A DNA stretch of 64,000 nucleotides from Polaribacter vadi (GTDB lineage: Bacteria > Bacteroidota > Bacteroidia > Flavobacteriales > Flavobacteriaceae), in the NCBI RefSeq assembly GCF_001761365.1, contig NZ_CP017477.1, positions 3,586,001 through 3,650,000 on the forward strand, written 5' to 3'. The notes beneath the pieces are model-generated. The model searched no databases and was not told where the DNA came from. It was given only the letters and a program-made list of their open reading frames with translations. Each line of letters begins with the position of its first letter. Position 1 is the first letter of the stretch. Positions 50,798 through 60,534 of the stretch are shown one piece after another. The position numbers were made by a program, and so were the translations under genes.

Positions 50798-51691
50798 TTA
50801 TAACTTGTTGTAAAATAAACTTTTTATAATTCCGTCTGAAAGACCAATTTTAGGAACATATATTTTTCTTGCTCCACTCCATTTCATGGCAGATAAGTAA
50901 ATTTTTGCAGCAGGTATAATAACATCTGCTCTATCAGGGTTTAAGCTTAATTCAGAGATTCTTTCTTGATAGCTCATTTGTTTTAAAAATAAATACTGAG
51001 CATTTAAATAAATGTAAGAAATTGGTTTTCCTTCTGTTCTACCAGACATTTTAAAGAGTTTATTAATGTTACCTCCAGAACCAATTAAAGATAAGTTTTT
51101 TAAGTCTTTTGTGTTTTTCTTTATCCACTTTTCAACATTGGCAAAAATTTCTTTGTTTACAGCTTTTTTGTTGTTTAACAAACGAACAGTTCCCATTTTA
51201 AAAGATTTTGAAATGGTAATTTTTCCACCAGAAAATATTGTAAATTCAGTACTTCCTCCACCAACATCAACATATAAGTAAGAATTATCTCCACTTATAA
51301 GTTCACTTAAATCTGTCGAAGAAATTATGGCAGCTTCTTCTTTGCCACCAATAATATCAATTTTTACACCAGTCTCCTCAAAAATTTTATCAACAACTTC
51401 AACGCCATTTTTAGCTTCTCTCATTGCAGAAGTTGCACAGGCTTTGTAACGTTCTACATTATGCACTCTCATTAAAAGTTTAAAAGCTTCCATAGCATCT
51501 AACATTCTTTTAATATTTTCTTCAGTAATAATCCCTTTTACAAAAGAATCTGCTCCCAAACGAATTGGCACACGTACTAAAGAAGATTTTTTAAATTGCG
51601 GTTCTCTTCCTTCCTTAACAATTACGTTAGCGATTAATAATCTAATTGCGTTTGAACCTATATCGATTGCACCGTATTTTTTTATTTCCAA
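50798..51691 (-). CDS. ppx: Exopolyphosphatase/GppA-type phosphatase
   Basis: The 297-residue protein has the ASKHA fold motifs GAIDIGSNAIRLLIA, YVDVGGGSTEFTIFSGG and SLIGSGGNINKLF. It lacks the C-terminal HD domain of full-length enteric Ppx, as in the short Bacteroidetes form, and cleaves polyphosphate or pppGpp. It is 10 bases after the sixA gene on the same strand, a pairing seen with polyphosphate kinase in relatives; that kinase is not in the window. Confidence 0.85.
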   Translation of the reverse strand: MEIKKYGAIDIGSNAIRLLIANVIVKEGREPQFKKSSLVRVPIRLGADSFVKGIITEENIKRMLDAMEAFKLLMRVHNVERYKACATSAMREAKNGVEVVDKIFEETGVKIDIIGGKEEAAIISSTDLSELISGDNSYLYVDVGGGSTEFTIFSGGKITISKSFKMGTVRLLNNKKAVNKEIFANVEKWIKKNTKDLKNLSLIGSGGNINKLFKMSGRTEGKPISYIYLNAQYLFLKQMSYQERISELSLNPDRADVIIPAAKIYLSAMKWSGARKIYVPKIGLSDGIIKSLFYNKL

Positions 51692-51701
51692 AAAGCTACA
51701 A

Positions 51702-52190
51702 TTATTTATGATTTTTAGGAAATTCTACCATAAAAGTTTTTCCCTTTTTTATATTTTTCCAGTGTTTTTCTTGAAATTTAATACCAATAATTCCGCAAGT
51801 AGAAACATGCGCAATTGGAGTGTTTCCAAACTTATTTACAAAGGTATTAATACCATGATCGTGACTAAAAATAATGGCAGAGTTAAAAGCATCATCTAAA
51901 GCATACACAGTTTTTACTAAATAACCATCGCTAAAACTATACAATTGTCTGTTAATTTGAAGATTAGCTAGAGGGTATTCTAAGTTTTCGCAGAAAATAA
52001 TTCCTGTATGCAAAGCTCTATTTGCACTACTAGAAATAAAAACGTCAGGCCTTGCTATTTCCTTCGATAAAAATTTAGACATTAAATGTGCGTCTTTAAT
52101 ACCACGTTTTTTTAAAGGTCTGTCAATATCCTCAATCCCAGAATATTTCCAAGAAGATTTTGCATGACGAACTATGTAAAGTGTTTTCAT
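51702..52190 (-). CDS. sixA: SixA-type histidine phosphatase
   Basis: The 162-residue protein begins MKTLYIVRHAKSSWKYSG with the RHG-type catalytic arginine-histidine pair and carries a second histidine in IIFSHDHGINTF. This is the short phosphohistidine phosphatase family of SixA, which in E. coli acts on histidine-phosphorylated phosphotransfer proteins. It lies between pdxH (33 bases) and ppx (10 bases) in one minus-strand operon. Confidence 0.85.
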   Translation of the reverse strand: MKTLYIVRHAKSSWKYSGIEDIDRPLKKRGIKDAHLMSKFLSKEIARPDVFISSSANRALHTGIIFCENLEYPLANLQINRQLYSFSDGYLVKTVYALDDAFNSAIIFSHDHGINTFVNKFGNTPIAHVSTCGIIGIKFQEKHWKNIKKGKTFMVEFPKNHK

Positions 52191-52223
52191 TTAATTTGAT
52201 TAATGAATTGTAAATATAAAAAT

Positions 52224-52871
52224 TTAAGGTGCTAATCTTTCTAATTTCCAAGAAAAATCTTCTTGTAGCGAATATTTTATTCTGTCATGCATTCTGTTTG
52301 GTCTTCCTTGCCAAAACTCTAAAGAAACGGGTTTTACTAAAAAACCACCCCAATGTTTGGGTCTAGGTATTTCTTTGCCATCAAATTTTTGCTCAAAAGT
52401 TTTTAAATTTTCATCTAACTCTTCACGAGATGAAACTACTTTACTTTGTTCAGAAGCCCAAGCACCTAGTTTACTTCCATCTGGTCTTGATTCAAAATAA
52501 CCATCAGATAAATTTTCGGCTAGTTTTTCTGCAACTCCTTTTATAATGATTTGTTGTTCTAAAGCTGGCCAAAAAAATGAAATACAAATATGATTATTAT
52601 CTTCAATTGCCTTTCCTTTTTCTGAGTTATAGTTTGTATAAAAAATGAAACCTTCCCAAGTATATTTTTTTAGTAAAACAACTCTACTTTTAGGAAAACC
52701 ATCTTTACCTATTGTAGCAACTGTCATGGCATTTGTTTCTTCAACAACTTCAGAATTATCTGCATTTATAAACCATTTTTGGAACAATTCCATTGGGTTT
52801 TCTGGACAGTTACTTTCTAAAAGTTCTTCTTTTTCGTAAGATTTTCTATAATTACTTAGGTCTTTTGCCAT
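52224..52871 (-). CDS. pdxH: Pyridoxamine 5'-phosphate oxidase
   Basis: PdxH oxidises pyridoxamine or pyridoxine phosphate to PLP with FMN. The 215-residue product shows the N-terminal RKSYEKEELLESNCPENPMELF, FMN-binding RVVLLKKYTWEGFIFYTNY and NSEKGKAIEDN, and the C-terminal signature VSLEFWQGRPNRMHDRI. Complete. It is the first gene of a minus-strand operon with sixA and ppx. Confidence 0.95.
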   Translation of the reverse strand: MAKDLSNYRKSYEKEELLESNCPENPMELFQKWFINADNSEVVEETNAMTVATIGKDGFPKSRVVLLKKYTWEGFIFYTNYNSEKGKAIEDNNHICISFFWPALEQQIIIKGVAEKLAENLSDGYFESRPDGSKLGAWASEQSKVVSSREELDENLKTFEQKFDGKEIPRPKHWGGFLVKPVSLEFWQGRPNRMHDRIKYSLQEDFSWKLERLAP

Positions 52872-53152
52872 TTTTATAATTTAACGTTGTAAAAATATTA
52901 ATTTTTTAAAGATTTTTAATAAGAAAATTTTGATTACTTAAGTTGTTAAGAAACGATAGTGAGGTTAACATTTTTATTTTACAATGAATTACAAGGTATA
53001 AATATTTAGTTTGAAAAATTATACCTTAAAGCTAAGGTATTTAGGAATATCTTGAAGTCTAAAAACTTTAATTTCTTAGTGCAGCTCATATATGATAATA
53101 CTTTAACAGAGATTCACTTTAATTTGAAATATGGATATTCTATGAAATAAAA
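52872..53152. other. Intergenic region, nothing recognised
   Basis: An AT-rich gap between pdxH and the terminator of the large surface-protein gene. I see no open frame longer than about 40 codons with a plausible start, no repeat and no promoter box. Confidence 0.5.
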
Positions 53153-53180
53153 AAAAGAGCTGATTTGCATCAGCTCTTTT
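53153..53180 (-). terminator. Terminator of the large surface-protein gene
   Basis: AAAAGAGCTGAT (53153-53164), TTGC loop, ATCAGCTCTTTT (53169-53180). An A tract precedes it on the plus strand, giving a U tract on the minus-strand transcript, 58 bases after the stop. Confidence 0.85.
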
Positions 53181-53238
53181 GAAATTAATAGTTTGAAATT
53201 GATACCCCTAAAAATTTTCGAAACTACTAACTTATTTT

Positions 53239-56200
53239 TTATCTAAAAATAATTTTAGATGTTCCGTAATTAGTTGCATTACTAGTTACTTGTAAAAGCA
53301 TTACTCCAGTTTTTACTTTAAAGTTAAAATCTAACTCGTTTTTACCTGCATTTAACGTAGCTTTTTGACTGTAAATAATTTTACCAGTAATATCTGATAA
53401 AGTTACAGTTGCTTCTGTATCTGTTTCACTGAATAATAACAAGTTTACATTTCCTTGAGATGGGTTTGGATACGCCATAAATTCATTCTCAAACTTATCT
53501 ATCTTATTTACGATTTGTCCTTCTACTGCTGTTTTTGCAAAACGAACGTCAGAGATTTTTAAATCTAACTCATTTGTTTGTGCTTCTACTGGTAAAAAGG
53601 TAAATGTTAACGTTGTTAAATCTTCTGCTGTCATTTTATTTTGACTCGCACTTGAGGTGAATATTTCAAAAGGAACATAATATGTTTGCTCTTCCTCAGA
53701 GAAATCAACCATTACTCTATACTGTGCTTTCCAGTCTTGTATTGAAGATTTTATTAAACCTAATTCCATTAAACCTGATCCTTTTGCTGTAAAAGCTACA
53801 TAGTTATACTCAGAGTAATCTGCTGAGATAGTTCCAGGTAATAATGATTTATATACTGTTAGGTAATCATAATCACTAGTTGCTTTCACTTCAACATCTC
53901 TGTTGATAGCATACTCATCATCTTTATACTCTCTGTCGAAATTATTCCATACAAAGTAGTTTTTGATTTCTGTATAACGCTTGTCAAAGTCTAATCCCCA
54001 GTTTCCATCTGCATGATAAAATGCATCCTCTACTTCGTTATCTACTTTTACCAATCCATCATATTCATATCCATCTGCGATGTCTAATCGTAAACTTTGT
54101 TGAATCTCTGTGCTTAAAGAATTAGTTCTGTGCTTAATGTTATTGGCAGTTTCAGAATACAATTCTACCATAGATACTTCTGCAGTATTTCCTTCTTCTG
54201 TACTTCTTAACATCACAACTAATTCAGCTTTATCTCTATAAATTTTAGATGCATATGTTTCTGGAACTTTCTGAATTTCTGTTTGTTTTACAGGAATAAA
54301 AGATTGTAAGTTATTTAAAACATCAGCAACTAACTTTTGAGTATCTGCTGGCTTTGTAGACCATACTTGAAAGTTATATACATCATTAAACTTGGTGTAA
54401 TTATTTACATACCAGTTTGTTTGAATTGTATAATTGGTATCGTTATTGTTCTTTGCTGTTGCAAAAGAAATTGCATATTCTACAACACCATTTCTTTGTT
54501 TAATTCCTTGCATTAAGAAATTATACCCTTTTACTTGTACAGTCTGAATATTTAAAATTTCTGCTCCTCTTAAACGATCACAAGATGCTTTTGTATGATT
54601 GTAAACCTTATCAGTGGTTTTAATTCCTAATACAACACCTTTTGTTTCGCCATCTAAAGAGAAATCTACAGCTAATACTTCATCTGCTGTTGTGATATCT
54701 AAAATATCTGTTGGCGATGTTATATTCGCTACATTTCCTGCTACTAATTCAGTTGGAAACATATCTAACATCGTTTGTCCTTTTCCTTGATAAGGCTGAA
54801 CAGACTTCATTTTAGATTTATTATACAAGTTTGCTTCTGACTTTACAAATTCTGTTGGTACAGAATTTTTCTTTCTTCCTACATACAATTTAGTCAAGGC
54901 ATCTCCTAAAGATTCTGATTCAATTCCTCCATCATTTCCTGTATTTACACCTCCTGAAGAAACGCTATACCCAAAGTCTTGATCTAAATTAGTTTCTTCT
55001 AATGATAAAGAAACAGTACTTGTATTTGCAGTTCCTACTCCATCTGCATCAAATGTCGGAATTAAATCCGCAATTGTTTTACCTGATGGAATCCCTGAAG
55101 TTACAGTACTTAAATCTACAGTAACTGTATAAACACCTGCTGGTAAATTATCAAATAAGTAGTTTCCATTTGCATCTGTTGTCGTTGTTACATCATCTGC
55201 TGAATTACTTGGTGTTCCTGGATCTAAAGTTACAGTTGCTCCTCCTAATCCGTTTTCTCCTGCATCTTTAAGTCCATCTCCATCTGTATCAAACCAAACT
55301 GTATCTCCAATTGATCCTAAACCAGAACTAGTTACTGTAAAAGTTACATCATCAGAAGTTGCAGCACAATCTCCATCTGCAGCAATTGTATAACGAATTA
55401 CAACAGTAGTATCAGTATTGATATTGTCTGGAGTGTAGGTTGTTCCATTGATATTTCCACCACCAGAAACGATTGACCAAGTTCCTCCAGTTGGAGTGCC
55501 TGTTAATGTTTTGGTTTCTCCTTCTGTAATATCTGCTGTTGATGTTGTGTTATCAGCAACTACATCACAAACTGGGGTTACTGTAAAAGTTACATCATCA
55601 GAAGTTGCAGCACAATCTCCATCTGCAGCAATTGTATAACGAATTGTGACATCTGTATCAGTGTTGATATCAGCTGGTGTATAGGTTGTTCCTGAAATGT
55701 TTCCTCCTCCAGAAACGATTGACCAAGTTCCTCCAGTTGGAGCACCTGTTAATGTTTTTGTCTCTCCTTCAGTAATATCTGCTGTTGATGTTGTATTATC
55801 AGCAACTACATCACATACTGGTGTTACTGTAAAAGTAACATCATCAGAAGTTGCAGCACAATCTCCATCTGCAGCAATTGTATAACGAATTACAACAGTT
55901 GTATCAGTATTGATATCAGCTGGAGTGTATGTTGTTCCAGAAATGTTTCCTCCTCCAGAAACGATTGACCAAGTTCCTCCAGTTGGAGTTCCTGTTAATG
56001 TTTTTGTCTCTCCTTCTGTAATATCTGCTGTTGATGTTGTATTGTCAGCAACTACATTACATACTGGTGTTACTGTAAAAGTAACATCATCAGAAGTTGC
56101 AGCACAATCTCCATCTGCAGCAATTGAATAACGAATCACAACAGTAGTATCTGTATTGATATCTGCTGGAGTGTACGTTGTTCCATTGATGTTTCCACCA

Positions 56201-57813
56201 CCAGAAACGATTGACCAAGTTCCTCCAGTTGGAGCACCTGTTAATGATTTTGTTTGTCCTTCTGTAATATCTGCTGTTGATGTTGTGTTATCAGCAACTA
56301 CATTACAAACTGGTGTTACTGTAAAAGTTACATCATCAAAAGTTGCAGCACAATCTCCATCTGCAGCAATCGTATAACGAATTACAACAGTAGTATCAGT
56401 GTTGATATCAGCTGGAGTGTATGTTGTTCCTGAGATAGTTCCTCCTCCAGAAACGATTGACCAAGTTCCTCCAGTTGGAGCACCTGTTAATGTTTTTGTC
56501 TCTCCTTCTGTAATATCTGCTGTTGATGTTGTATTGTCAGCAACTACATCACAAACTGGTGTTACTGTAAAAGTTACATCATCAGAAGTTGCAGCACAAC
56601 TACCATCTGCAGCAATTGTATAACGAATTACAACAGTAGTATCAGTATTGATATCTGCTGGTGTATAGGTTGTTCCATTGATAGTTCCTCCTCCAGAAAC
56701 GATTGACCAAGTTCCTCCTGTTGGAGCACCTGTTAATGTTTTTGTTTGTCCTTCTGTAATATCTGCTATTGATGTTGTATTGTTTGCTATAGTGCAAGAT
56801 GGCTCAATTGCCTGTTCAAAACGCTCATAGTGCATTTCACCTGCTGCATGAACTAAAGATTTTCCAATTACTTGCCCATCAATGTTTCCCCAGTTATTAG
56901 TTTTACTTATATCAGCAAATGGAGCGAATATTGTACCTTTTATAGTATTATTACCAGCAATAGTAAGATTTGTTGTGTTGTAGAAATTATAAAATATATA
57001 AGAGCCTTCTTGATCACCAATACCAGCTTGGTTCCAAACATTCCAATTGAAAGCTCCTTGTGCATCTACATTAACTACTAAGATTCTAGAAGAATTTGGT
57101 TTGTTATTAAATGTAATACCATTTGTAACCTGATTTAAATCTGTCCCAGTAACATTTAAATAATTAATACCGTTTTGTAAATTTATTTTTAATTGATTAG
57201 GTAAATTAGTATTTGAAATCGGATCTCCATTAGGATTTGTTAATTGAGCGTTATTTGCATTTTGAGAAATATTTGTAGATGAAGCTCTCATGGTTTGAAA
57301 AGCTGCATTAAAATCAATAATATTACCTTCTATAACAGGGTTATTTGTAGCGCTTACCCCTAAAGCAGGCGCATTTGTTTGTATAGATATTTTTGGATTA
57401 GACCAATATTGGCTTCCACTTTTATTAATAACTATATTTCCATTAGCGTTATTATTGTCTTTATACCAAACCATACTACCAGTTCCATTCCCAATTTTCA
57501 CATAGTTGCTTGAATTGATTTTAATATCACCATTAGTACTAGCATTAAAGTCTACTTTCCCACCAACTACCAAACCAACTTTTACACCATTAACTTTAAA
57601 TTGATTTACATCATGACCAGCTATGACATAAGTACCTTTAATTGTTAAATCTCCACCTAAAGCAATACCTCCATCAGTTTCGTTTTGTTGTAGAGTTACA
57701 TCGTTTTCAATAAAGACATTAAAGCCTTGAGCAGGATCTGTAGGGCTTTGGGCATTTGTGAAATTAACTACACCTAAAAGTGCTAGTATAATACTTACTG
57801 TAATTTTTTTCAT
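53239..57813 (-). CDS. Large T9SS-exported surface protein with choice-of-anchor A domain and Ig-like repeats
   Basis: A 1524-residue secreted protein. Residues 1-21: signal peptide (ALLGVVNFTNAQS). About 25-335: choice-of-anchor A/BclA-like adhesin beta-helix with GNNTIKGTIFAPFADI and a GIGDQEGSYIFYNFY part. Residues 340-830: six tandem 82-residue Ig-like repeats (first of 81), each starting Cys and holding GGTWSIVSGGG and TPADINTDT. About 832-955: SdrD-like B domain (GSIGDTVWFDTDGDGLKDAGENGLGG), then a mixed region with a long beta-rich tail. C-terminal 75 residues: type A sorting domain (YPNPSQGNVNLLLF, GVMLLQV) for T9SS export. The repeats are near identical in DNA. Confidence 0.88.
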   Translation of the reverse strand: MKKITVSIILALLGVVNFTNAQSPTDPAQGFNVFIENDVTLQQNETDGGIALGGDLTIKGTYVIAGHDVNQFKVNGVKVGLVVGGKVDFNASTNGDIKINSSNYVKIGNGTGSMVWYKDNNNANGNIVINKSGSQYWSNPKISIQTNAPALGVSATNNPVIEGNIIDFNAAFQTMRASSTNISQNANNAQLTNPNGDPISNTNLPNQLKINLQNGINYLNVTGTDLNQVTNGITFNNKPNSSRILVVNVDAQGAFNWNVWNQAGIGDQEGSYIFYNFYNTTNLTIAGNNTIKGTIFAPFADISKTNNWGNIDGQVIGKSLVHAAGEMHYERFEQAIEPSCTIANNTTSIADITEGQTKTLTGAPTGGTWSIVSGGGTINGTTYTPADINTDTTVVIRYTIAADGSCAATSDDVTFTVTPVCDVVADNTTSTADITEGETKTLTGAPTGGTWSIVSGGGTISGTTYTPADINTDTTVVIRYTIAADGDCAATFDDVTFTVTPVCNVVADNTTSTADITEGQTKSLTGAPTGGTWSIVSGGGNINGTTYTPADINTDTTVVIRYSIAADGDCAATSDDVTFTVTPVCNVVADNTTSTADITEGETKTLTGTPTGGTWSIVSGGGNISGTTYTPADINTDTTVVIRYTIAADGDCAATSDDVTFTVTPVCDVVADNTTSTADITEGETKTLTGAPTGGTWSIVSGGGNISGTTYTPADINTDTDVTIRYTIAADGDCAATSDDVTFTVTPVCDVVADNTTSTADITEGETKTLTGTPTGGTWSIVSGGGNINGTTYTPDNINTDTTVVIRYTIAADGDCAATSDDVTFTVTSSGLGSIGDTVWFDTDGDGLKDAGENGLGGATVTLDPGTPSNSADDVTTTTDANGNYLFDNLPAGVYTVTVDLSTVTSGIPSGKTIADLIPTFDADGVGTANTSTVSLSLEETNLDQDFGYSVSSGGVNTGNDGGIESESLGDALTKLYVGRKKNSVPTEFVKSEANLYNKSKMKSVQPYQGKGQTMLDMFPTELVAGNVANITSPTDILDITTADEVLAVDFSLDGETKGVVLGIKTTDKVYNHTKASCDRLRGAEILNIQTVQVKGYNFLMQGIKQRNGVVEYAISFATAKNNNDTNYTIQTNWYVNNYTKFNDVYNFQVWSTKPADTQKLVADVLNNLQSFIPVKQTEIQKVPETYASKIYRDKAELVVMLRSTEEGNTAEVSMVELYSETANNIKHRTNSLSTEIQQSLRLDIADGYEYDGLVKVDNEVEDAFYHADGNWGLDFDKRYTEIKNYFVWNNFDREYKDDEYAINRDVEVKATSDYDYLTVYKSLLPGTISADYSEYNYVAFTAKGSGLMELGLIKSSIQDWKAQYRVMVDFSEEEQTYYVPFEIFTSSASQNKMTAEDLTTLTFTFLPVEAQTNELDLKISDVRFAKTAVEGQIVNKIDKFENEFMAYPNPSQGNVNLLLFSETDTEATVTLSDITGKIIYSQKATLNAGKNELDFNFKVKTGVMLLQVTSNATNYGTSKIIFR
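55324..56796 (-). repeat. Tandem array of six 246-bp coding repeats
   Basis: Repeat starts lie at 56796 (243 bp), 56553, 56307, 56061, 55815 and 55569, each running downward; the last ends at 55324. Each encodes one Ig-like domain with CDVVADNTTSTADITEGETK at its start. Differences between repeats are few and mostly single bases, so gain and loss by recombination is likely. Confidence 0.9.
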
Positions 57814-58315
57814 GGTGTGAAAAAGGTTATAATTAGGGTTACAACTTTTATTATCTTACGAACAAAACTTAGAGGTTTTGGACTTAGGAAAGAATTTAAA
57901 TTTTTATCTGCAAATTATTTTACTATAAAATAAATTCTACAAATAGGTTTTTTAAATACTTTTTTTTAAAAGTTTAGCTTATAGATATAAATAAATATTT
58001 TCGATATTTTTTCGCTGAACATTCAGCAAATTTTGCAGATTAGGGTTTCTCATAATTGAAAAAGTTTTTAATTAGGGTTTACTACTTTAAAATTCAAGAA
58101 CAAAATTAATTATCTTTTTTTCTTAGGGGTTAATTTTTCTTTAAAACAGGCTTTATTTTCGATGAAAAACAGTTTGCCTTAGTTTATTGAAAAGTATAAC
58201 ATTAAAAAAAAATATTAAATTTTAAATTTCCTTAGTTTATTGAACTTGAATAATTTACAAAAGTAATGAAATTTAATTAATATTTATATTCTAAAATTTA
58301 AAACTACAATTATAT
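57814..58315. promoter_or_regulatory. Long AT-rich upstream region of the surface-protein gene with repeated motifs
   Basis: The 500 bases upstream of the surface-protein gene hold no gene. ATTAGGGTT occurs at 57832, 58039 and 58071, CCTTAGTTTATTGAA at 58177-58191 and 58230-58244, and GCTGAACATTCAGC (58014-58027) forms a short hairpin. Repeated words before a major envelope gene suggest binding sites for a regulator, but the same AT-rich composition could give some by chance. Confidence 0.4.
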
Positions 58316-58398
58316 TTAGTATGCTTTTGTAGAGTTGTCTTCATCCGCAGTTGTAAGGTCTTTAACAGCATTAGGGATGTAGTTTGCAGATTTCTTTT

Positions 58399-58809
58399 TT
58401 ATTTCTGCAGATGAAGTATCTCTTTTTTGTATGATATATAGTTAAAGTTAATAGAGATGTCCACACCCATAGATGCATTTTTTTTAAGAACATTAGGGAT
58501 GTAGTTAAAATAATTTACATTTTTTGTTATTTCTATGGATGAGGTATCTCTTTTCTTAATGATCAATTTCAACTTTAAAATATCGATAGATTTTGTGCTT
58601 TTTTTCGATGTTTCAAAATGCGTAAGATTCTTTAAATTTAATGGTGTTGATACTGTATTTGTATGTTTTTTATTTTTTAATATCCAGAAAGAATCGTTGT
58701 TTTTTGTGCATGCAACTGTAGTATCACTACTAAAATTTAAAGAAAATGTAAAAATTTTAGATGATAAAGTACTGCATTTTAATAAAAACACTTCTTTATT
58801 TGATTTCAT
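58399..58809 (-). CDS. Hypothetical protein with internal duplication, possibly frameshifted
   Basis: The 136-residue frame MKSNKEVFLLKCSTLSSK... has Lys/Asn-rich low-complexity sequence and ends in TSYKKEILHLQK. The last part of its coding region is duplicated downstream: RDTSSIEITKNVNYFNYIPN in this frame resembles RDTSSAEIKKKSANYIPN in the next frame, which would end at 58316. The shift suggests a decayed tandem duplication. A plus-strand frame (58535-58822) covers the same DNA, but the peptide repeat supports the minus strand. Function unknown. Confidence 0.4.
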   Translation of the reverse strand: MKSNKEVFLLKCSTLSSKIFTFSLNFSSDTTVACTKNNDSFWILKNKKHTNTVSTPLNLKNLTHFETSKKSTKSIDILKLKLIIKKRDTSSIEITKNVNYFNYIPNVLKKNASMGVDISINFNYISYKKEILHLQK

Positions 58810-58871
58810 AACTTGGGGTTAGAATGAATTCTTTTAAATAGCTTTTAGCTGAGATTTAGTATATATAAAGA

Positions 58872-59015
58872 CTAATCTCGAAAAAAGTGCTTTTCTTTTT
58901 CTGAATGTAATATGGAATATCCTGTTTTAATATCGCTAAATAGATTAGCGTAACAGAATTTTGTGGTAGCAGTTTTAGCCTTGCCTGTGTGACAATTTTT
59001 TATAGAGGTGTTCAT
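58872..59015 (-). CDS. Small hypothetical protein (47 residues)
   Basis: ATG at 59015-59013 opens a 47-codon frame (MNTSIKNCHTGKAKTATTKF ...) ended by TAG at 58874-58872. The bases before its start (CCCCAAGT, then ATG) match those before the gene at 58809 (CCCCAAGTT, then ATG), so the two may share a leader by duplication. No homology is recognised and coding is unproven. Confidence 0.3.
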   Translation of the reverse strand: MNTSIKNCHTGKAKTATTKFCYANLFSDIKTGYSILHSEKEKHFFRD

Positions 59016-59094
59016 ACTTGGGGATTTTATTGTATGATAAATATATTGTTTTTTTTTATATAAAAAAACAAATAGTTAAAAAAATACTAAAAAT

Positions 59095-60534
59095 TTAAAT
59101 AGTTGTTTTTCTAAAAAGGTATAAACCGATAAAAGTAACGAGTCCATTTAAAATTAAAAGCGCAAAACCAAAATCGAAATTGAATGCATTTAAACATACG
59201 TAATTTATAAAAAAAGTTATAAAAGGAGATGCAATACAAATAAAAGGAACTGCAGTATCTTTTACCTTTATTTTCGTGAACAAGCCAAAAGCGTATAAGC
59301 CTAAAAGTGGACCATACGTATAATTTGCAAACGTAAATATTTTAGCAATTACACTTTCATCAGCAATAAAATATTTGAAGATTAAAATGGTACCAATTAA
59401 TATAAAAGAGAAAATAATATGAATTCTCTTTCTTGTCTTCTCTTGATTTTCTTCAGATTGTTTTTTATCAATCTCTAAAATATCGATGCTAAATGAAGTT
59501 GTTAAAGAAGTTAAAGCAGAATCTGCGCTAGAATATGCAGCTGCAATTAAACCTAATAAAAAGAAAATGGCAGTTGCCAAGCCTAATGTGCCTTTTGTAG
59601 CTATTATCGGAAAAAGCTCGTCTTTGTGAGCGTCAATTCCATTTTTTTGAGCATAATCTGTTAACAAAACACCTAAAGCTAAAAAGAAAAAGTTTACGAT
59701 TACTAAAACTATTGTAAACCAAAACATGTTTTTTTGAGCGTCTTTCAAGTTTCTGCAGGTTAAGTTTTTCTGCATCATATCTTGGTCTAAACCTGTCATA
59801 ACAATAGCAACAAAAGCGCCTGCTAAAAAGCGTTTCCAAAAATAATCGCCAGTTTTTACATCTTCAAAAAAGAAGGTTTTAGAAAGATCGCTCTCTGCAA
59901 CATAGCTAAAAATATTGCTAATTTGTAATTCGTCAGAAATCGTATAAATACAAACACCAACAGCAATTAGCATAAATAATGTCTGTAAAGTGTCTGTCCA
60001 AACAATAGTTTTAATTCCGCCTTTAAAAGTGTACAACCAAATTAGTAGAATTGTAATGGTTACAGTTACCCAAAAAGGAATTCCATATTCATCAAACAGT
60101 AATAATTGCAACACATTTGCCACTAAGAAAAGTCGAAATGCGGCTCCAATTGTTCTTGATAATAAAAAGAAACTAGCACCAGTTTTGTAAGAATAATTAC
60201 CAAACCTATCTTGTAAATAGGTGTAAATTGATGTTAAATTCAATCGATAATAAAGAGGAAGTAACACCAAGCCAATTACTGCATACCCAACAATATAGCC
60301 CAAAACCATTTGCATATAGCTCATACTTTGCGCTTCTACCCAACCAGGAACAGAAATAAAAGTTACACCAGAAAGTGAAGCGCCAATCATACCAAAAGCC
60401 ACTAAATACCAAGGAGAAGAGTTGTCTGCCTTAAAAAAAGTTTTGTTGTTTGCAGATTTTCCTGTGATGTAAGAAATAAAAATCAAGACAGAAAAATAAC
60501 CTACAATTAATAAGATAATATGAATTGGTTGCAT
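59095..60534 (-). CDS. Sodium:solute symporter (SSS family)
   Basis: The 479-residue product from MQPIHIILLIVG has about twelve to thirteen membrane helices and the SSS signature elements: LVAFGMIGASLSGVTFISVPG (sodium site region), RFGNYSYKTGASFFLLSR and LFLLGLIAAAYSSADSALTSLTTSF. Members use the sodium gradient for sugars, amino acids or anions; the substrate is not known. The Met at 60600 would add 22 cytoplasmic residues not conserved in the family, so 60534 is chosen. Confidence 0.88.
   Translation of the reverse strand: MQPIHIILLIVGYFSVLIFISYITGKSANNKTFFKADNSSPWYLVAFGMIGASLSGVTFISVPGWVEAQSMSYMQMVLGYIVGYAVIGLVLLPLYYRLNLTSIYTYLQDRFGNYSYKTGASFFLLSRTIGAAFRLFLVANVLQLLLFDEYGIPFWVTVTITILLIWLYTFKGGIKTIVWTDTLQTLFMLIAVGVCIYTISDELQISNIFSYVAESDLSKTFFFEDVKTGDYFWKRFLAGAFVAIVMTGLDQDMMQKNLTCRNLKDAQKNMFWFTIVLVIVNFFFLALGVLLTDYAQKNGIDAHKDELFPIIATKGTLGLATAIFFLLGLIAAAYSSADSALTSLTTSFSIDILEIDKKQSEENQEKTRKRIHIIFSFILIGTILIFKYFIADESVIAKIFTFANYTYGPLLGLYAFGLFTKIKVKDTAVPFICIASPFITFFINYVCLNAFNFDFGFALLILNGLVTFIGLYLFRKTTI

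Noticed and set aside
55448..56623. Several 62-74 codon plus-strand frames across the repeat array
   Set aside because: They are antisense shadows that recur with the 246-bp period of the real minus-strand gene; low-complexity Val/Pro/Ser sequence with no start context.
55324..56796. Regular repeats that might be read as a CRISPR array or satellite
   Set aside because: The units are 246 bp, in frame, and encode near-identical Ig-like domains; there are no short direct repeats with unique spacers and no cas genes.
58535..58822. Plus-strand 95-codon frame opposite the 58399 gene
   Set aside because: It has Phe-rich sequence typical of antisense AT-rich DNA; the repeated peptide and the shared leader support the minus strand, though neither is certain.
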